Assembly: GCA_019119555.1 (NCBI GenBank)
Contig: DWWU01000009.1
Location: 53,235-117,234, forward strand
Length of the DNA: 64,000 nucleotides
Direction: 5' to 3'
Source: Candidatus Fusicatenibacter intestinigallinarum
GTDB taxonomy: Bacteria; Bacillota; Clostridia; Lachnospirales; Lachnospiraceae
Part shown: positions 17,359 through 26,759 of the stretch, in pieces
Numbering within the stretch: position 1 is the first letter of the stretch
How the letters are laid out: each line of letters starts with the position of its first letter
Program-made: the position numbers and the translations under genes
The notes under the pieces: generated by a model
Seen by the model: only the letters and a program-made list of their open reading frames with translations
Told to the model about the DNA's origin: nothing
Databases searched by the model: none

Positions 17359-19287
17359 TTACAGCTGTTCCTGGGACGGAAACAGCGTTGTGTCTGTATG
17401 AGGCAGAAAACATGCAGCAACAAACTCGTCCATATAGCTGGGAACCGTAGACAGTTCCAGATACGTCATATTTCTTGCCACTTCATAGGTCTTCTTTTCC
17501 GCCTGGGTGGAAATCAGCATCGCGTACGCTCCGGACAGGGAGGAATTGCCGATATAGTGGAACCGCTCCAGCGGAATATCCGGGAACATTCCGATTGTCA
17601 CCGCGTGCTTCATATTGATGCCGCTTCCGATTCCTCCCGCCACATAGACATCCTCGATCATGGAGACGTCCATATCCAGAGACGAGAGCATTGTACGGAT
17701 TGCCGAGAAAATCGCACCCTTTGCGCGAATAAAGTTATCGATATCCACTTCCGTGATCTCCACATCCCGGACGCTGTCCGCCTCTTCCTCAAAGGCAAGG
17801 ACGTAACTTCCCATTCCGTACTTGTCGCGGCGGATACGTTTTCCTTCACGGACAAATTTTCCTTTTGGATTGATGATGCCGCAGCGGAACAGTTCGGCAA
17901 TCACATCGATAATGCCGGACCCGCAGATGCCGATCGGCTTCTGCCCTTCCTCTCCGATCACCTGGTAAGAAGGCTCCATGGTCTCCTTGTCGATGGAGCA
18001 CGCCTCAATGGCACCATCGGTGGCGCGCATCCCGCAGCTGATATCGCCGCCCTCAAAGGCAGGACCCGCGGAACAGGCACAGCTCATCATAAAATCAGAG
18101 TTCCCGAAAACCAGCTCTCCGTTGGTTCCCAGATCAATCAGCAAAGACATTTCCGGACGGTTCCAGATCATGCTGACCAGCGTACCGGCGGTGATATCGC
18201 CGCCCACATAGCTTCCGATATTCGGAGCCACGATAATATGTGCGTCCGGATGAATCGCGATTCCGATATCCGACGCATAGAGAGAATTTGTCTTGAAAAA
18301 AGTCGGAATATACGGTTCCATACGCAGAGGATCCGCATTGATCCCCATCAGCAGATGCTCCATCGTCGTATTTCCCGCCACTGCCATCCGGTAGATATGC
18401 TGGCCGGAAAATCCGGCGCTCGCACACATCTGCCGAATCATCGGATTCAGGGTTTCCTTCACGATCGCATCCTGAAGCCGTTTCTGTCCGCCTGGTTTCG
18501 CGGATTCGATGATCCGGTTGATTACATCCGCGCCGTAGCGGATCTGGCCGTTTCCGGCGGATGCTTTCGCAAGAATCTCTCCGGTCAGCATATCCACCAG
18601 AAGCGCGGATACCGTCGTCGTACCGATATCCACAATCAGTCCGCCTGCAATCGCCTTCGCATCCGCAGGAAGAATATCATATACAAACACATCTTTTTTC
18701 GTCACACGGATCACGCACTGCACGGAAAAGTTGCTAGCCCTGAGAACATCCGGCAGCTTTTTCAGCACAGAGTACGGAATGCGGATGATGGAAAGACCGG
18801 TCGCATCCTCCAGCGCCCAGGACAGTCTCTCATTATCCGGCATTGTATCGTCAAGAGTCGGCGGGTTCATCGAAACTGATACGATTCTCATACTGTTTTT
18901 CAGTTCAAGGCCTGCATCCTCCACCTGGTGTTTAATCCGTTCGAACAGCTCCACTTCCGCTTTCGAGCTGAGATCCGCCACTTTCATACGGCTCTGGTAA
19001 GCAGATGCAATATCCGGAACCTCCACCGTCACATCCCCGGTCACGGAGCTGACACAGGCCAGACGCCACCCTTCCGCGTATTCCTCATCGGAAATATGTC
19101 TTGTCTTTTTGGAATCCAGCTCTCCCTCAACCAGTTTCACCCGGCATTTTCCGCAGGAAGCATTGCCGGAACACGGCGCGTCAATGGCTACATTGCTTTT
19201 CTGAGCGACTTCCAGGAGGCGTTCACCTTCCGTCGCATAGGTGACAACCGGATCCCCCTGTTCAAACTGAAACGTCACTTTATACAT
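17359..19287 (-). CDS. acsV: Corrinoid reactivation ATPase AcsV (RACo)
   Basis: 642 residues. The N-terminal [2Fe-2S] ferredoxin domain has ligands Cys39, Cys45, Cys48 and Cys78 (CSGNASCGKCRV and RLACVSS). A linker and a C-terminal ASKHA domain follow, with GGLIVDIGTTTVSALLVDM near 220 and SLLIDLGTNGELVFGN near 385. RACo uses ATP and low-potential electrons to reduce inactive Co(II) corrinoid protein AcsCD back to Co(I). The ATG at 19287 follows GGAGAGAG. It has its own promoter and a leader of about 250 bases, separate from the acsE transcript. Confidence 0.93.
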   Translation of the reverse strand: MYKVTFQFEQGDPVVTYATEGERLLEVAQKSNVAIDAPCSGNASCGKCRVKLVEGELDSKKTRHISDEEYAEGWRLACVSSVTGDVTVEVPDIASAYQSRMKVADLSSKAEVELFERIKHQVEDAGLELKNSMRIVSVSMNPPTLDDTMPDNERLSWALEDATGLSIIRIPYSVLKKLPDVLRASNFSVQCVIRVTKKDVFVYDILPADAKAIAGGLIVDIGTTTVSALLVDMLTGEILAKASAGNGQIRYGADVINRIIESAKPGGQKRLQDAIVKETLNPMIRQMCASAGFSGQHIYRMAVAGNTTMEHLLMGINADPLRMEPYIPTFFKTNSLYASDIGIAIHPDAHIIVAPNIGSYVGGDITAGTLVSMIWNRPEMSLLIDLGTNGELVFGNSDFMMSCACSAGPAFEGGDISCGMRATDGAIEACSIDKETMEPSYQVIGEEGQKPIGICGSGIIDVIAELFRCGIINPKGKFVREGKRIRRDKYGMGSYVLAFEEEADSVRDVEITEVDIDNFIRAKGAIFSAIRTMLSSLDMDVSMIEDVYVAGGIGSGINMKHAVTIGMFPDIPLERFHYIGNSSLSGAYAMLISTQAEKKTYEVARNMTYLELSTVPSYMDEFVAACFLPHTDTTLFPSQEQL

Positions 19288-19330
19288 TGTTGTACTCTCT
19301 CCAGTCTTTTCAGATTTACACAAAACATAA

Positions 19331-19500
19331 GTTACAGTTCAACCAGCTGAACCGTTCAATCATGGCGGTTCAGAAGCACCGAACTGTTTATGCATTTTCT
19401 CAAAGTGTGTTTGGAGCATTTCTTCCCGCAAACTGTGGCACATACACAGCAGAAAACAGGATCCGTACACACTCCGGTGACAGTTCAGCATGCTGAACTG
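19331..19500. repeat. Repeat-rich 5' leader of acsV
   Basis: The leader holds at least two copies of the intergenic dyad: ACAGTTCAACCAGCTGAAC near 19334 and a perfect palindrome CAGTTCAGCATGCTGAACTG at 19481-19500. A 20-base segment near 19465 also resembles the hairpin between acsB and acsD. No cobalamin riboswitch or other known aptamer was recognised. The stretch 19288-19670 contains no gene. Confidence 0.65.
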
Positions 19501-19544
19501 CCACCTGTTTTCTCAGAATTATTGTTATCTTTTTATCATAAATC

Positions 19545-19573
19545 AGTGTAGCATAATTCACAGTGGTTTGCAA
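19545..19573 (-). promoter_or_regulatory. Promoter of acsV
   Basis: Minus-strand TTGCAA (19568-19573), 17-base spacer, TACACT (19545-19550). The start codon is about 250 bases further on. Confidence 0.6.
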
Positions 19574-19623
19574 TATTTACTTTCGCTTTCCGGCAGGTTT
19601 CATAATAGATGGTGGGGTGACGG

Positions 19624-19663
19624 CCACGGGAAGGGGCAGGAAGAGGGGCGCCCCTTCCCGTGG
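19624..19663. terminator. Strong hairpin after the 86-aa gene
   Basis: CCACGGGAAGGGG and CCCCTTCCCGTGG form a 13-bp stem. The T-rich flank is on the plus-strand side, so termination of the minus-strand gene is less certain. Position directly after its stop codon suggests it ends that transcript. Confidence 0.5.
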
Positions 19664-19670
19664 TCTGATT

Positions 19671-19931
19671 TTATGGTTTTTCTTTCTCCCGGTTCTGCTT
19701 CTCCGGTTCTGAGGAGCGTGCCAGGTAGGCCTGGACCTCTCTCAGAGTCTGGCAGCGGACCGGTTGACCGGTCAGATACTCAAGGGCCTGATTCCATTCC
19801 TCCACTGTAAACTGTTCCGGTCGTTTCATAGCACGGAGCCTGGACAGCCAGTATGGACTGTATTTCAGGTCGGACAGATATTCGCAGTTGCACTTTAACT
19901 GCAGATATTCCAGCAATTCGACTTTTATCAT
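19671..19931 (-). CDS. Small conserved-looking hypothetical protein, 86 aa
   Basis: 86 residues, starting at an ATG after GAGGAGGTATGCT. It begins MIKVELLEYLQLKCNCEYLS, has two close Cys residues near 14-16 and ends in a charged Glu/Lys/Arg tail; no membrane segment. The family is not known to me. It lies between acsE and acsV with its own promoter and a following hairpin, so its link to acetogenesis may be positional only. Confidence 0.7.
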   Translation of the reverse strand: MIKVELLEYLQLKCNCEYLSDLKYSPYWLSRLRAMKRPEQFTVEEWNQALEYLTGQPVRCQTLREVQAYLARSSEPEKQNREKEKP

Positions 19932-20079
19932 AGCATACCTCCTCGTAAATATTTCCGGATGCCGACTCCCGCAGCAGATGTCTGGTGGAACGATAACGAT
20001 TTCTGACATCGGAGAACTGCGTTTCATCGGCAAACTGTATGTCTGTGAGTTTTTGGGATTTAATCGCTGATTTTGAGTG

Positions 20080-20110
20080 ATTATATGAGAAAATTGGGAT
20101 GAAGTGTCAA
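20080..20110 (-). promoter_or_regulatory. Promoter upstream of the 86-aa gene
   Basis: Minus-strand TTGACA (20105-20110), 19-base spacer, perfect TATAAT (20080-20085). The rest of 19932-20310 is AT-rich and shows no gene; it contains a CCATACTT/AAGTATGG inverted pair (20167-20221). Confidence 0.55.
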
Positions 20111-20313
20111 AAATATGTTTTATTGAAATGATTATTGGGATTTGTTTTCAAACAGAAGACAGCATTCCATACTTCCGGAACATTTTCTTCCGATTGCACA
20201 TGAAAAAGATAGAAAGTATGGCAAATATGAGGATATGAAGAAATCAGAAGAAGTTTTTAAAGCGAATGAACGATGAGAAACGAACCAGGAAATGAATTCC
20301 TGAAAAAGGGAGT

Positions 20314-20346
20314 CAGGCCGCGGACAGCGAAACTGTCCGCGGCCTG
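20314..20346 (-). terminator. Terminator after acsE
   Basis: A perfect 14-bp stem, arms 20314-20327 and 20333-20346, with a 5-base loop. On the minus strand it is followed by GACTCCCTTTTTC. It ends the acs operon ahead of the 86-aa gene. Confidence 0.8.
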
Positions 20347-20367
20347 CTTTCGTCGTGGATATGTTTT

Positions 20368-21153
20368 TTACAGCTCCAGATAGGAGTCAGCGTACAGAGT
20401 ATTGCCTTTGAATACGTCGCAGGACTTGATGGTTTCCATCAGTCTCTGGTCACACGGATTGACAATCGCACTTGTCAGACCCTGCATCATAGCCATAGCT
20501 ACCAGGGCGGAATCCATGATCGGACGGATCGCTTTCGGCATTCCGTTGGAGTTATTGGACAGACCGCCGGTGGAGTTCAGACCCATATCGCTGAACATCT
20601 TGATCGCTTCCAGAACTTCCATCTGCTTGTCCTGCATTCCCTTTACAACCAGGAACAGCGGGTCAAACCACAGATCAGCCGGATCCATGCCGTGCTCCAT
20701 ACCACGCTCCAGCATGGTCTGACAGTGTACCATACGCTCATCGTTGTCTGCCGCGATTCCTTCTGCGGAGCAAAGTGCGATTACAATCGCATCGTTGGCA
20801 GCTGCCAGGTCGATGTTTTCAATTCTTCCGCCTGCGTCCGCGGAGTTTACGATCGGTTTTCCTTTGCTTCTGTTGTATACGGAAATACCTGCCTCAATTG
20901 CCTTTCTGTTTGCGGTGTCAAGAGCCAGAGGTACATTATCGAAGTTTTCCTGAAGCAGCTTTACTGCCCATTTCATCAGATCTTCTCCGTCGTTCTCTGC
21001 CGGTCCGATGTTGACGTCCAGATAGGTAGCGCCAGCATCCAGCTGTTCTTTTGCTCTCTTTAAAATCGGTTCCGGATTGCGGGTAGCAAACGCTTCACGG
21101 ATAACCGGAGAGATACAGTGAATTCTCTCACCGATGGTAATAAATTTTGCCAT
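20368..21153 (-). CDS. acsE: Methyltetrahydrofolate:corrinoid/iron-sulfur protein methyltransferase AcsE
   Basis: 261 residues, a pterin-binding TIM barrel. Landmarks are TIGERIHCISPVIREA at the N-terminus, DAGATYLDVNIGP near 38, PIVNSADAGGRIENID near 97 and GLNSTGGLSNNSNGMP near 190. It transfers the methyl of methyl-THF to Co(I) of AcsCD. The ATG at 21153 follows AAAGGAGA; an upstream in-frame extension lacks a site. Length agrees with the 262-residue Moorella enzyme. Last gene of the acs operon, followed by a strong terminator. Confidence 0.96.
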   Translation of the reverse strand: MAKFITIGERIHCISPVIREAFATRNPEPILKRAKEQLDAGATYLDVNIGPAENDGEDLMKWAVKLLQENFDNVPLALDTANRKAIEAGISVYNRSKGKPIVNSADAGGRIENIDLAAANDAIVIALCSAEGIAADNDERMVHCQTMLERGMEHGMDPADLWFDPLFLVVKGMQDKQMEVLEAIKMFSDMGLNSTGGLSNNSNGMPKAIRPIMDSALVAMAMMQGLTSAIVNPCDQRLMETIKSCDVFKGNTLYADSYLEL

Positions 21154-21214
21154 TTCTATTTCTCCTTTTCTTGAGGAATTTTCAGACACATGTCTTCCTC
21201 TGTATTCATTTTCG

Positions 21215-21265
21215 CAGACAGCGGTCAGAGAGCCGTGTTCCCACGGTTCTACGGACCACTGTCTG
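21215..21265 (-). other. Intercistronic hairpin between acsC and acsE
   Basis: CAGACAG-GGTC and GACC-CTGTCTG arms flank an inner ACCGTG/CACGGT stem. There is no U-tract, so it is more likely an mRNA processing or stability element than a terminator. Confidence 0.55.
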
Positions 21266-21280
21266 ATCCTCATTGTTCTG

Positions 21281-22639
21281 TTACAGCTGTCCGTTCTCCT
21301 GCATGTCTTTCAGGAATTTCACAAGCTGTACAGCCTCAAGAGGTGCTACGATAACTTCCCAGCCCGGAAGCTTGGACTCGATATCGCCCTTTAATACAGC
21401 AACTTTACCAGGAATAATCACTTTTCTGGATTTTACCTTATCTTCCACATTCTCTTTGAAGAATGTAGAGATGGAGTTTCCGGAGAACTTGCCTGCCGCC
21501 CAGGAAGTCAGTACGGAAAGTCCGCCGGCATCATTGATTACCAGGTTTACCGGAACACCGGAACGCTCCAGCTCTCCGGATACCAGGAAGTAGGTCAGAG
21601 CGAAGTCTACGGTTGTCACGCAGACAGAATTCTCGTCGGCACCGTTCAGCGGATAGATGCCCGGCTCTACCTTCATCGGTTTCTGCGGGTCTGTGAACAG
21701 GTTCTGGCGCAGACCGAACAGCGGAAGCGCCTCTGCATATCCCAGCTCCTCCATAACAACGATGGAGCCATATTTCATTGTAAACAGGGAAACCAGCGCC
21801 TGCTGCATATATTTATCGCCTTTCGCAATCTTTACAAGATTTACGATGGACGGATATCCGAACGTACGATCCGTATCCTTCAGCGCCGCACGTCTTGCCT
21901 GTACGGTAGTTGCGAAGGTATCTTTGATGGTGTCTTCGGTTGTGTCGATCATCAGGTTTTTGTTGCCAAGCTTCTCCAGAGCGGCTACCGTATCGTACAG
22001 CTCATCGATTGTCGCACCGCCGACGCCGAGAACAACTCCTGCCTCTGTAGCCACTTTATTCATCGCCTCATAGTTTGATGCGTTGGCGCCGTTCAGAACC
22101 GGCTTGCCGTCTTTGCACTCTGCCAGCGCTTTTGCAGCGACTTCCGGATCCGTACATCCCAGAACAAGAACTTTACCTGATGCAGCCGCTTTTTTAACGA
22201 CTTCCACATATCTGTCCGCGCCGCTTGCCTCATCGTAGTTTACATACAGGAGCTCCGCATGCATCTGCTCGCCGATACGCTCATAGTCAACCTTTGCAAC
22301 CTGCGCCAGTTTCGCATCAATCGCAGCGTCATCCATGCAGCTGCACAGAGCGACTGCATAACGGGTTTTGCTGACAAACGTCTTTTCATGACGGTACAGA
22401 ACGGTCTCGCCGCCCAGACTGTACTCATTGTCGCCGGTTCCGATCTTGATGGTCTTCATCGGCGGAGCAGTCGCCTCGGAAAGCTGAGCAAGAGCTTCCT
22501 CAGACATATAAGGACAAGCGGAAATATCCATCGCACCCTGAGCTACTTTCATGGAAAACGCCATACAGGTCGGGCATCCGCACTCCTTACAGTTTTTCTT
22601 CGGTGTCATTTTAAAAATCTGAATACCTGTTAATGCCAT
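21281..22639 (-). CDS. acsC: Corrinoid/iron-sulfur protein large subunit AcsC
   Basis: 452 residues. The N-terminal domain carries the [4Fe-4S] ligands Cys17, Cys20, Cys25 and Cys42 (CKECGCPTC and ISACPYM). The central TIM barrel and C-terminal cobamide-binding domain (VVTTVDFALTYFLVSGELE near 340) follow. With AcsD it carries the methyl group on cobamide from AcsE to AcsB. Length fits the family (about 446). It lies 26 bases after acsD. Confidence 0.97.
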   Translation of the reverse strand: MALTGIQIFKMTPKKNCKECGCPTCMAFSMKVAQGAMDISACPYMSEEALAQLSEATAPPMKTIKIGTGDNEYSLGGETVLYRHEKTFVSKTRYAVALCSCMDDAAIDAKLAQVAKVDYERIGEQMHAELLYVNYDEASGADRYVEVVKKAAASGKVLVLGCTDPEVAAKALAECKDGKPVLNGANASNYEAMNKVATEAGVVLGVGGATIDELYDTVAALEKLGNKNLMIDTTEDTIKDTFATTVQARRAALKDTDRTFGYPSIVNLVKIAKGDKYMQQALVSLFTMKYGSIVVMEELGYAEALPLFGLRQNLFTDPQKPMKVEPGIYPLNGADENSVCVTTVDFALTYFLVSGELERSGVPVNLVINDAGGLSVLTSWAAGKFSGNSISTFFKENVEDKVKSRKVIIPGKVAVLKGDIESKLPGWEVIVAPLEAVQLVKFLKDMQENGQL

Positions 22640-22665
22640 AATCGTTTATCCTCCTGTTCTTTTCC

Positions 22666-23607
22666 TTAGACTAAAGCCTGAATCATTCTGGAAATTGTAG
22701 CAACAGACTGAGGATGCTTTAAAATCACGGCATCAGAGCCGGCTGCAAGAGAAGCTGCTGCAGTCTGAATCTCCATGGAGATCGCGCGCTCCTCGCGGCT
22801 GCCCCATTCCGGAGCGTCCTCTTCTTCGGCCATCGCTTCCTTTACTCCCCAGGTCTCGGAAGCCACAGGAGTGATAATCGGCATCTGAAGCATCTTGTCA
22901 TCCTGAGACAGCGCTGCGGCTTTGATACGATCCAGTGTGGAAACCACATACTCATATCCGTATCCAACGGCAGCGGAACCAACGTTCATAACGATGCTTT
23001 CCGGTTTTACGCCGAGCTGTGTAATCACAACGTTCAGCTGTTTTGCAAGGTTGATGTCAACCGCAGACTCCGCGCCGACTTTCTGGTCATAAGCCAGACC
23101 GGCCGCTGCGCCGACAGCCTTGTAATTTTCTTCTCTTGCGGACAGCAGCAGGACATTCTTGCCCTGAAGCGCTTCCGCAACCTTTGCAAGAAGCTCTGCG
23201 TCCTTTTCCACATTTTTACATCCTTCCACAACAAGTGGAGCGTCAATAGCGTCTGCAACTTCCTTTGCGACCGCTACCAGCTCCTCCACCGACTTGTTCG
23301 CTCCGTTCGGATCTCCGCCCTCCAGACGAAGACATACAAAATCAGCGCCTTCCATCTCCGACGCTTTTTTTGCCATCTCACCGATTGTGTTCGCACCTTC
23401 ATAATATGCTTTCACGCCCGGAACCTCATTTTCCAGTCCCAGGTCAGAGATCTCAACGCCGACTTTCGGCTCGTTTGTGATCTCGCCGTCAAATGCATAA
23501 AACGGGAAAACATTCTCTCCGCCCAGAGTTACTTTCTTATCCCCGGTGCCAATTTCAACGGTTTTGATTGCTGCATTAAACTTTTGTGGTTTGCGATTAA
23601 ACGGCAT
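22666..23607 (-). CDS. acsD: Corrinoid/iron-sulfur protein small subunit AcsD
   Basis: 313 residues, a TIM barrel starting MPFNRKPQKFNAAIKTVEIG. KVTLGGENVFPFYAFDGEI near 25 and MNVGSAAVGYGYEYVVSTLD near 202 are typical of the family. It partners AcsC and caps the cobamide. The ATG at 23607 follows AAGGAGGCTG. The product is a standard member, with no missing segments seen. Confidence 0.97.
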   Translation of the reverse strand: MPFNRKPQKFNAAIKTVEIGTGDKKVTLGGENVFPFYAFDGEITNEPKVGVEISDLGLENEVPGVKAYYEGANTIGEMAKKASEMEGADFVCLRLEGGDPNGANKSVEELVAVAKEVADAIDAPLVVEGCKNVEKDAELLAKVAEALQGKNVLLLSAREENYKAVGAAAGLAYDQKVGAESAVDINLAKQLNVVITQLGVKPESIVMNVGSAAVGYGYEYVVSTLDRIKAAALSQDDKMLQMPIITPVASETWGVKEAMAEEEDAPEWGSREERAISMEIQTAAASLAAGSDAVILKHPQSVATISRMIQALV

Positions 23608-23662
23608 TTTAACAGCCTCCTTAACTATTAATTTATGTTCCGTGCAAGCCTCAGGCTCCGCT

Positions 23663-23703
23663 GCCTTCGGAGTATGTCGGAACATGATCCGGACACACTC
23701 CGG
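23663..23703 (-). other. Intercistronic hairpin between acsB and acsD
   Basis: On the minus strand CGGAGTGTGTCCGGA pairs imperfectly with TCCGACATACTCCG around CATGT. Part of it (GGAGTGTGT.CGGATC) recurs in the acsV leader near 19465. No U-tract. Confidence 0.55.
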
Positions 23704-23779
23704 GCTTACACAGTTATTTTATCTTTTCTGACTGCATTTTGCAAGCATTACCTGCTGGAGAATCGCCGGCAGCGAATTA

Positions 23780-25909
23780 TTACATCATAGGATCCATGCT
23801 GAGCGCCGGATGGTTTTTCTCTGTCAGGAAAGCCACCAGTGTCTCCGGATCTTCCGCAATGGTCTCATCTGCGATCATATCGGTAAAGTTCTCAATGCCA
23901 TACAGCTCTTTTGCAGTCTCATTCAGACGATCAGCCACCTGCTCCTTCAGCTCTTTCGGCATCCATACGATACGGGCAACTCCGCCTTCCGCTTTCATAA
24001 ACTTCTTGGAAGCGATGAAGTGTTTTCCATGTCCCATGAAGCCAGGAGTCTGAACACCGCCGCCGGTCATGGAAGCCAGTTCCGGGAAGGTCATGCCCAG
24101 AGGAGTCATGCCTGCATATTCACGGTTCGCGATACATACGCCGTTGGAGAAGGGTTCAATACCGCAGATACACTCGAAACATCCGCAGGAGGTCATCGGT
24201 TTTTCCATGATGGAATACAGGGATACGTCTTCCAGAGCGCCCTGGGACAGTTTCTTCACTGCCTCGTTGACGTCCTCGTACTCTCCGATTCTCTCATCAA
24301 TTACACGCTCTTTGGTGATTACCTGGCACGGACCGTTCGGATCCAGCTCGTTGGTCGCTTTCGCATCCAGCCATGAAACGGCGCCGCACAGGCCAAGACG
24401 CTCCGGAGTAACAACGCAGACATGAGACGGGGAGAATGCCTGGCACATGATGCAGCTGTAGTAAACCGGTACGGACTCGTCGGTCATTGTGGACAGACGC
24501 TCGTCACGCTTGTCGAATGCCGGAATCGCAATTTCATGGCGGATCTTCGTGCAGTCTTCCGGATTGGTGTAAATCTTAACCTGACATTTGTCAACGACTG
24601 CCTCGAACTCATTTTTCACCTGAGCGTACAGAACCTCTCCGATGTGTTTTGCACGGAAGCCTGCCGCATACGCGTCTTTGCTGACACGGATACGGATCAT
24701 ATCACGCTGTCCGGTATGCATCACACCCTCGATGCAGTTCAGGTAGCTGTGGAATTTACGCTCGAAGACGGGCTCGAAATCTGTCTGCATGTTCTTTCCT
24801 GCAACTTCAACCACATAAGCGATGCTGTGCTTGCTTCCAACCTCAAACTCATCGAGATCCGGTCCGATCAGCTCGATCTTGTGATCTTCCACTTCGGACA
24901 TATCCTTAGACTGAACCAACTCGCAGCAGTCCACACGGGAGCCGTCAAACTCCACCTGCATATCGCCGCGGCGGATAATCTCGCCTTCGAATGCGGATGC
25001 AAACGCAACCGGAATGTCGATATTTGTGATCTTGATCTTGATGTCGCGGGCCTCCAGGGAAGTCGCGTTAAATTTGCTCACATCTTTCTGGATAATCAGG
25101 CTCTTCGGAATCGGAGGAACGTCATTGTCATCGTTGGTGATTACCGGGAAGCCAAGAGCGATGGCTCCTGCGCCGCAGGCAACAATCACATCATCAATTG
25201 GTGCGAATGCGTTTACAAACGCCGGAACACGGTCTTTTGTGTATGCCATCAGAGCGCCTGCGTCACCCGGAGTAAGATTACCGAAGATCAGACCTGCACG
25301 AACTGCAACAGATACTACATGGATCACTGAAGTAACATCCTTGCCCAGCGGGATCACGCGGACATTGGCGCCGGTCTTATATCCCAGCTCCTGGCACTGA
25401 TCAATGATTCCGCCTACCAGAGTTACCAGAATACCCTGTGCCTGATAGCTCTTGACAAGATCCACACCTTCCTGTGCGGTCGGAGCGGAGCCGAGAATTA
25501 CCGCAACGCCCGGGATATCTCCGGTTACCAGCGGCACACCCAGCTCACGGATCACTGCGTCGCTTAAATGTCCGTAGCACGGCTCTTCGTAAGGCTGTGC
25601 TCCGTCGATGTATTTGATCGCCTCGATAAACTCTGCGCAGAGAGCTGTCGCAACACCGGACATAAATACATCGTTCAGCTTATTTTCTCTGGTCATCAGG
25701 GTTTTCACAACACCCAGAGCCTCTTTCAGTTCTTTCAGGTTGGTAACTTTTGTACCGGTAACCGCATAATAACAGGGCAGAGCGTATGCGGTGTTGGGAA
25801 AGCTTACCGCTTTCTCTTCGCCGTGCTGCGCGATCGCAGCATCGATTGCTCCTTCCGTCAGGCCATATACGGCGTCATTTCCGCCAAAAACTCTCTCGAA
25901 TAATGTCAT
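23780..25909 (-). CDS. acsB: Acetyl-CoA synthase AcsB
   Basis: 709 residues. The A-cluster ligands are all present: Cys486, Cys489, Cys498 and Cys508 (CIMCQAFSPSHVC then GLC) and the Cys575-Gly-Cys577 nickel site. They correspond exactly to Moorella 506, 509, 518, 528 and 595-597, shifted by 20. The enzyme condenses CO from CooS, a methyl from AcsCD and CoA into acetyl-CoA. The N-terminal CO-tunnel domain and the middle domain are complete. It lies 15 bases after a cooC-type gene and has an ATG after AGGAGG. Confidence 0.98.
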   Translation of the reverse strand: MTLFERVFGGNDAVYGLTEGAIDAAIAQHGEEKAVSFPNTAYALPCYYAVTGTKVTNLKELKEALGVVKTLMTRENKLNDVFMSGVATALCAEFIEAIKYIDGAQPYEEPCYGHLSDAVIRELGVPLVTGDIPGVAVILGSAPTAQEGVDLVKSYQAQGILVTLVGGIIDQCQELGYKTGANVRVIPLGKDVTSVIHVVSVAVRAGLIFGNLTPGDAGALMAYTKDRVPAFVNAFAPIDDVIVACGAGAIALGFPVITNDDNDVPPIPKSLIIQKDVSKFNATSLEARDIKIKITNIDIPVAFASAFEGEIIRRGDMQVEFDGSRVDCCELVQSKDMSEVEDHKIELIGPDLDEFEVGSKHSIAYVVEVAGKNMQTDFEPVFERKFHSYLNCIEGVMHTGQRDMIRIRVSKDAYAAGFRAKHIGEVLYAQVKNEFEAVVDKCQVKIYTNPEDCTKIRHEIAIPAFDKRDERLSTMTDESVPVYYSCIMCQAFSPSHVCVVTPERLGLCGAVSWLDAKATNELDPNGPCQVITKERVIDERIGEYEDVNEAVKKLSQGALEDVSLYSIMEKPMTSCGCFECICGIEPFSNGVCIANREYAGMTPLGMTFPELASMTGGGVQTPGFMGHGKHFIASKKFMKAEGGVARIVWMPKELKEQVADRLNETAKELYGIENFTDMIADETIAEDPETLVAFLTEKNHPALSMDPMM

Positions 25910-25924
25910 CCGTTTTTCCTCCTA

Positions 25925-26695
25925 TCACTTGTTTGACTCATCGATTTTTGCCTTTATATTTCGTATCTCTTCGGTTGCTGCAGCGCTGTAGTCGTATGGA
26001 GAGGACCCTGCCCGGTCCGCCTCCATAACCTCAATGTTGTAATGTACCATGCCCAGCAGATCCTCCGCCGGAATACGCTCTCTGATAAATGCTTCATCAG
26101 CCTCATTTCTGACCTTATTCGCCACTACATGAACCTGATGAACTCCCAGCTCCTCAGCCAGACGCTTCACGTTTTTGTAGGTCTGTACACTTCTCGCTCC
26201 CGGCTCGATCACCACGATAAACATATCCATGCCTTCTGTGGTTCCCCGTCCGAGATGCTCCAGCCCTGCCTCCATGTCCAGGATCACAACGTCCTCTCTG
26301 CGAAGCACAAGGTTGTTGATGATCCTACGTAGCATTACATGCTCCGGACACACACAGCCGCTGCCGGCTGTCTCCACGGTGCCCAGCACCAGAAGCTTCA
26401 CGCCGTTGAAGCTCTTGCTGTAGGTGTCGGGAATATCATCGACTTTCGGGTTGATTTTGTAAAATCTGTTGTCCGCACTGGCTTCGGTACGCTCTGCCAC
26501 GAGCTTACGCATCTTGCTGATGGGGACGATGGAATCCAGAAGATCCTCCGGGAATCCCAGGGCCAGCCCGAGATTGGCGTCCGGATCCACATCCGCCGCC
26601 AGTACGGGACGCCCTTCCTCCGCATACAGTCTCGCCAGCGTGGCAGCGATTGTTGTCTTACCTACTCCGCCCTTGCCTGTCACTGCAATTTTCAT
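25925..26695 (-). CDS. cooC: Nickel-insertion ATPase CooC/AcsF
   Basis: 256 residues, MinD/ParA type. The deviant P-loop GKGGVGKTT lies at 7-15 and a CxC motif at Cys114-Cys116 (GSGCVCPEH), the site where CooC dimers bind Ni or Zn. It loads nickel into CODH or ACS in an ATP-dependent way. Position immediately before acsB suggests it is the AcsF form. The ATG at 26695 follows AAGGGA at nine bases; the in-frame TTG nine bases earlier is too close to that site. Confidence 0.9.
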   Translation of the reverse strand: MKIAVTGKGGVGKTTIAATLARLYAEEGRPVLAADVDPDANLGLALGFPEDLLDSIVPISKMRKLVAERTEASADNRFYKINPKVDDIPDTYSKSFNGVKLLVLGTVETAGSGCVCPEHVMLRRIINNLVLRREDVVILDMEAGLEHLGRGTTEGMDMFIVVIEPGARSVQTYKNVKRLAEELGVHQVHVVANKVRNEADEAFIRERIPAEDLLGMVHYNIEVMEADRAGSSPYDYSAAATEEIRNIKAKIDESNK

Positions 26696-26759
26696 TTTAC
26701 TCAATCCCTTTATCCGTTATTTTTCAGAATCTCTTATGCCTTTTTCTCCGACTGACTTC

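Noticed and set aside
19288..19545. Cobalamin riboswitch in the acsV leader
   Set aside because: Expected because of the corrinoid link, but no B12-box-like sequence (GCCACTG context) or matching fold was seen; only repeats are present.
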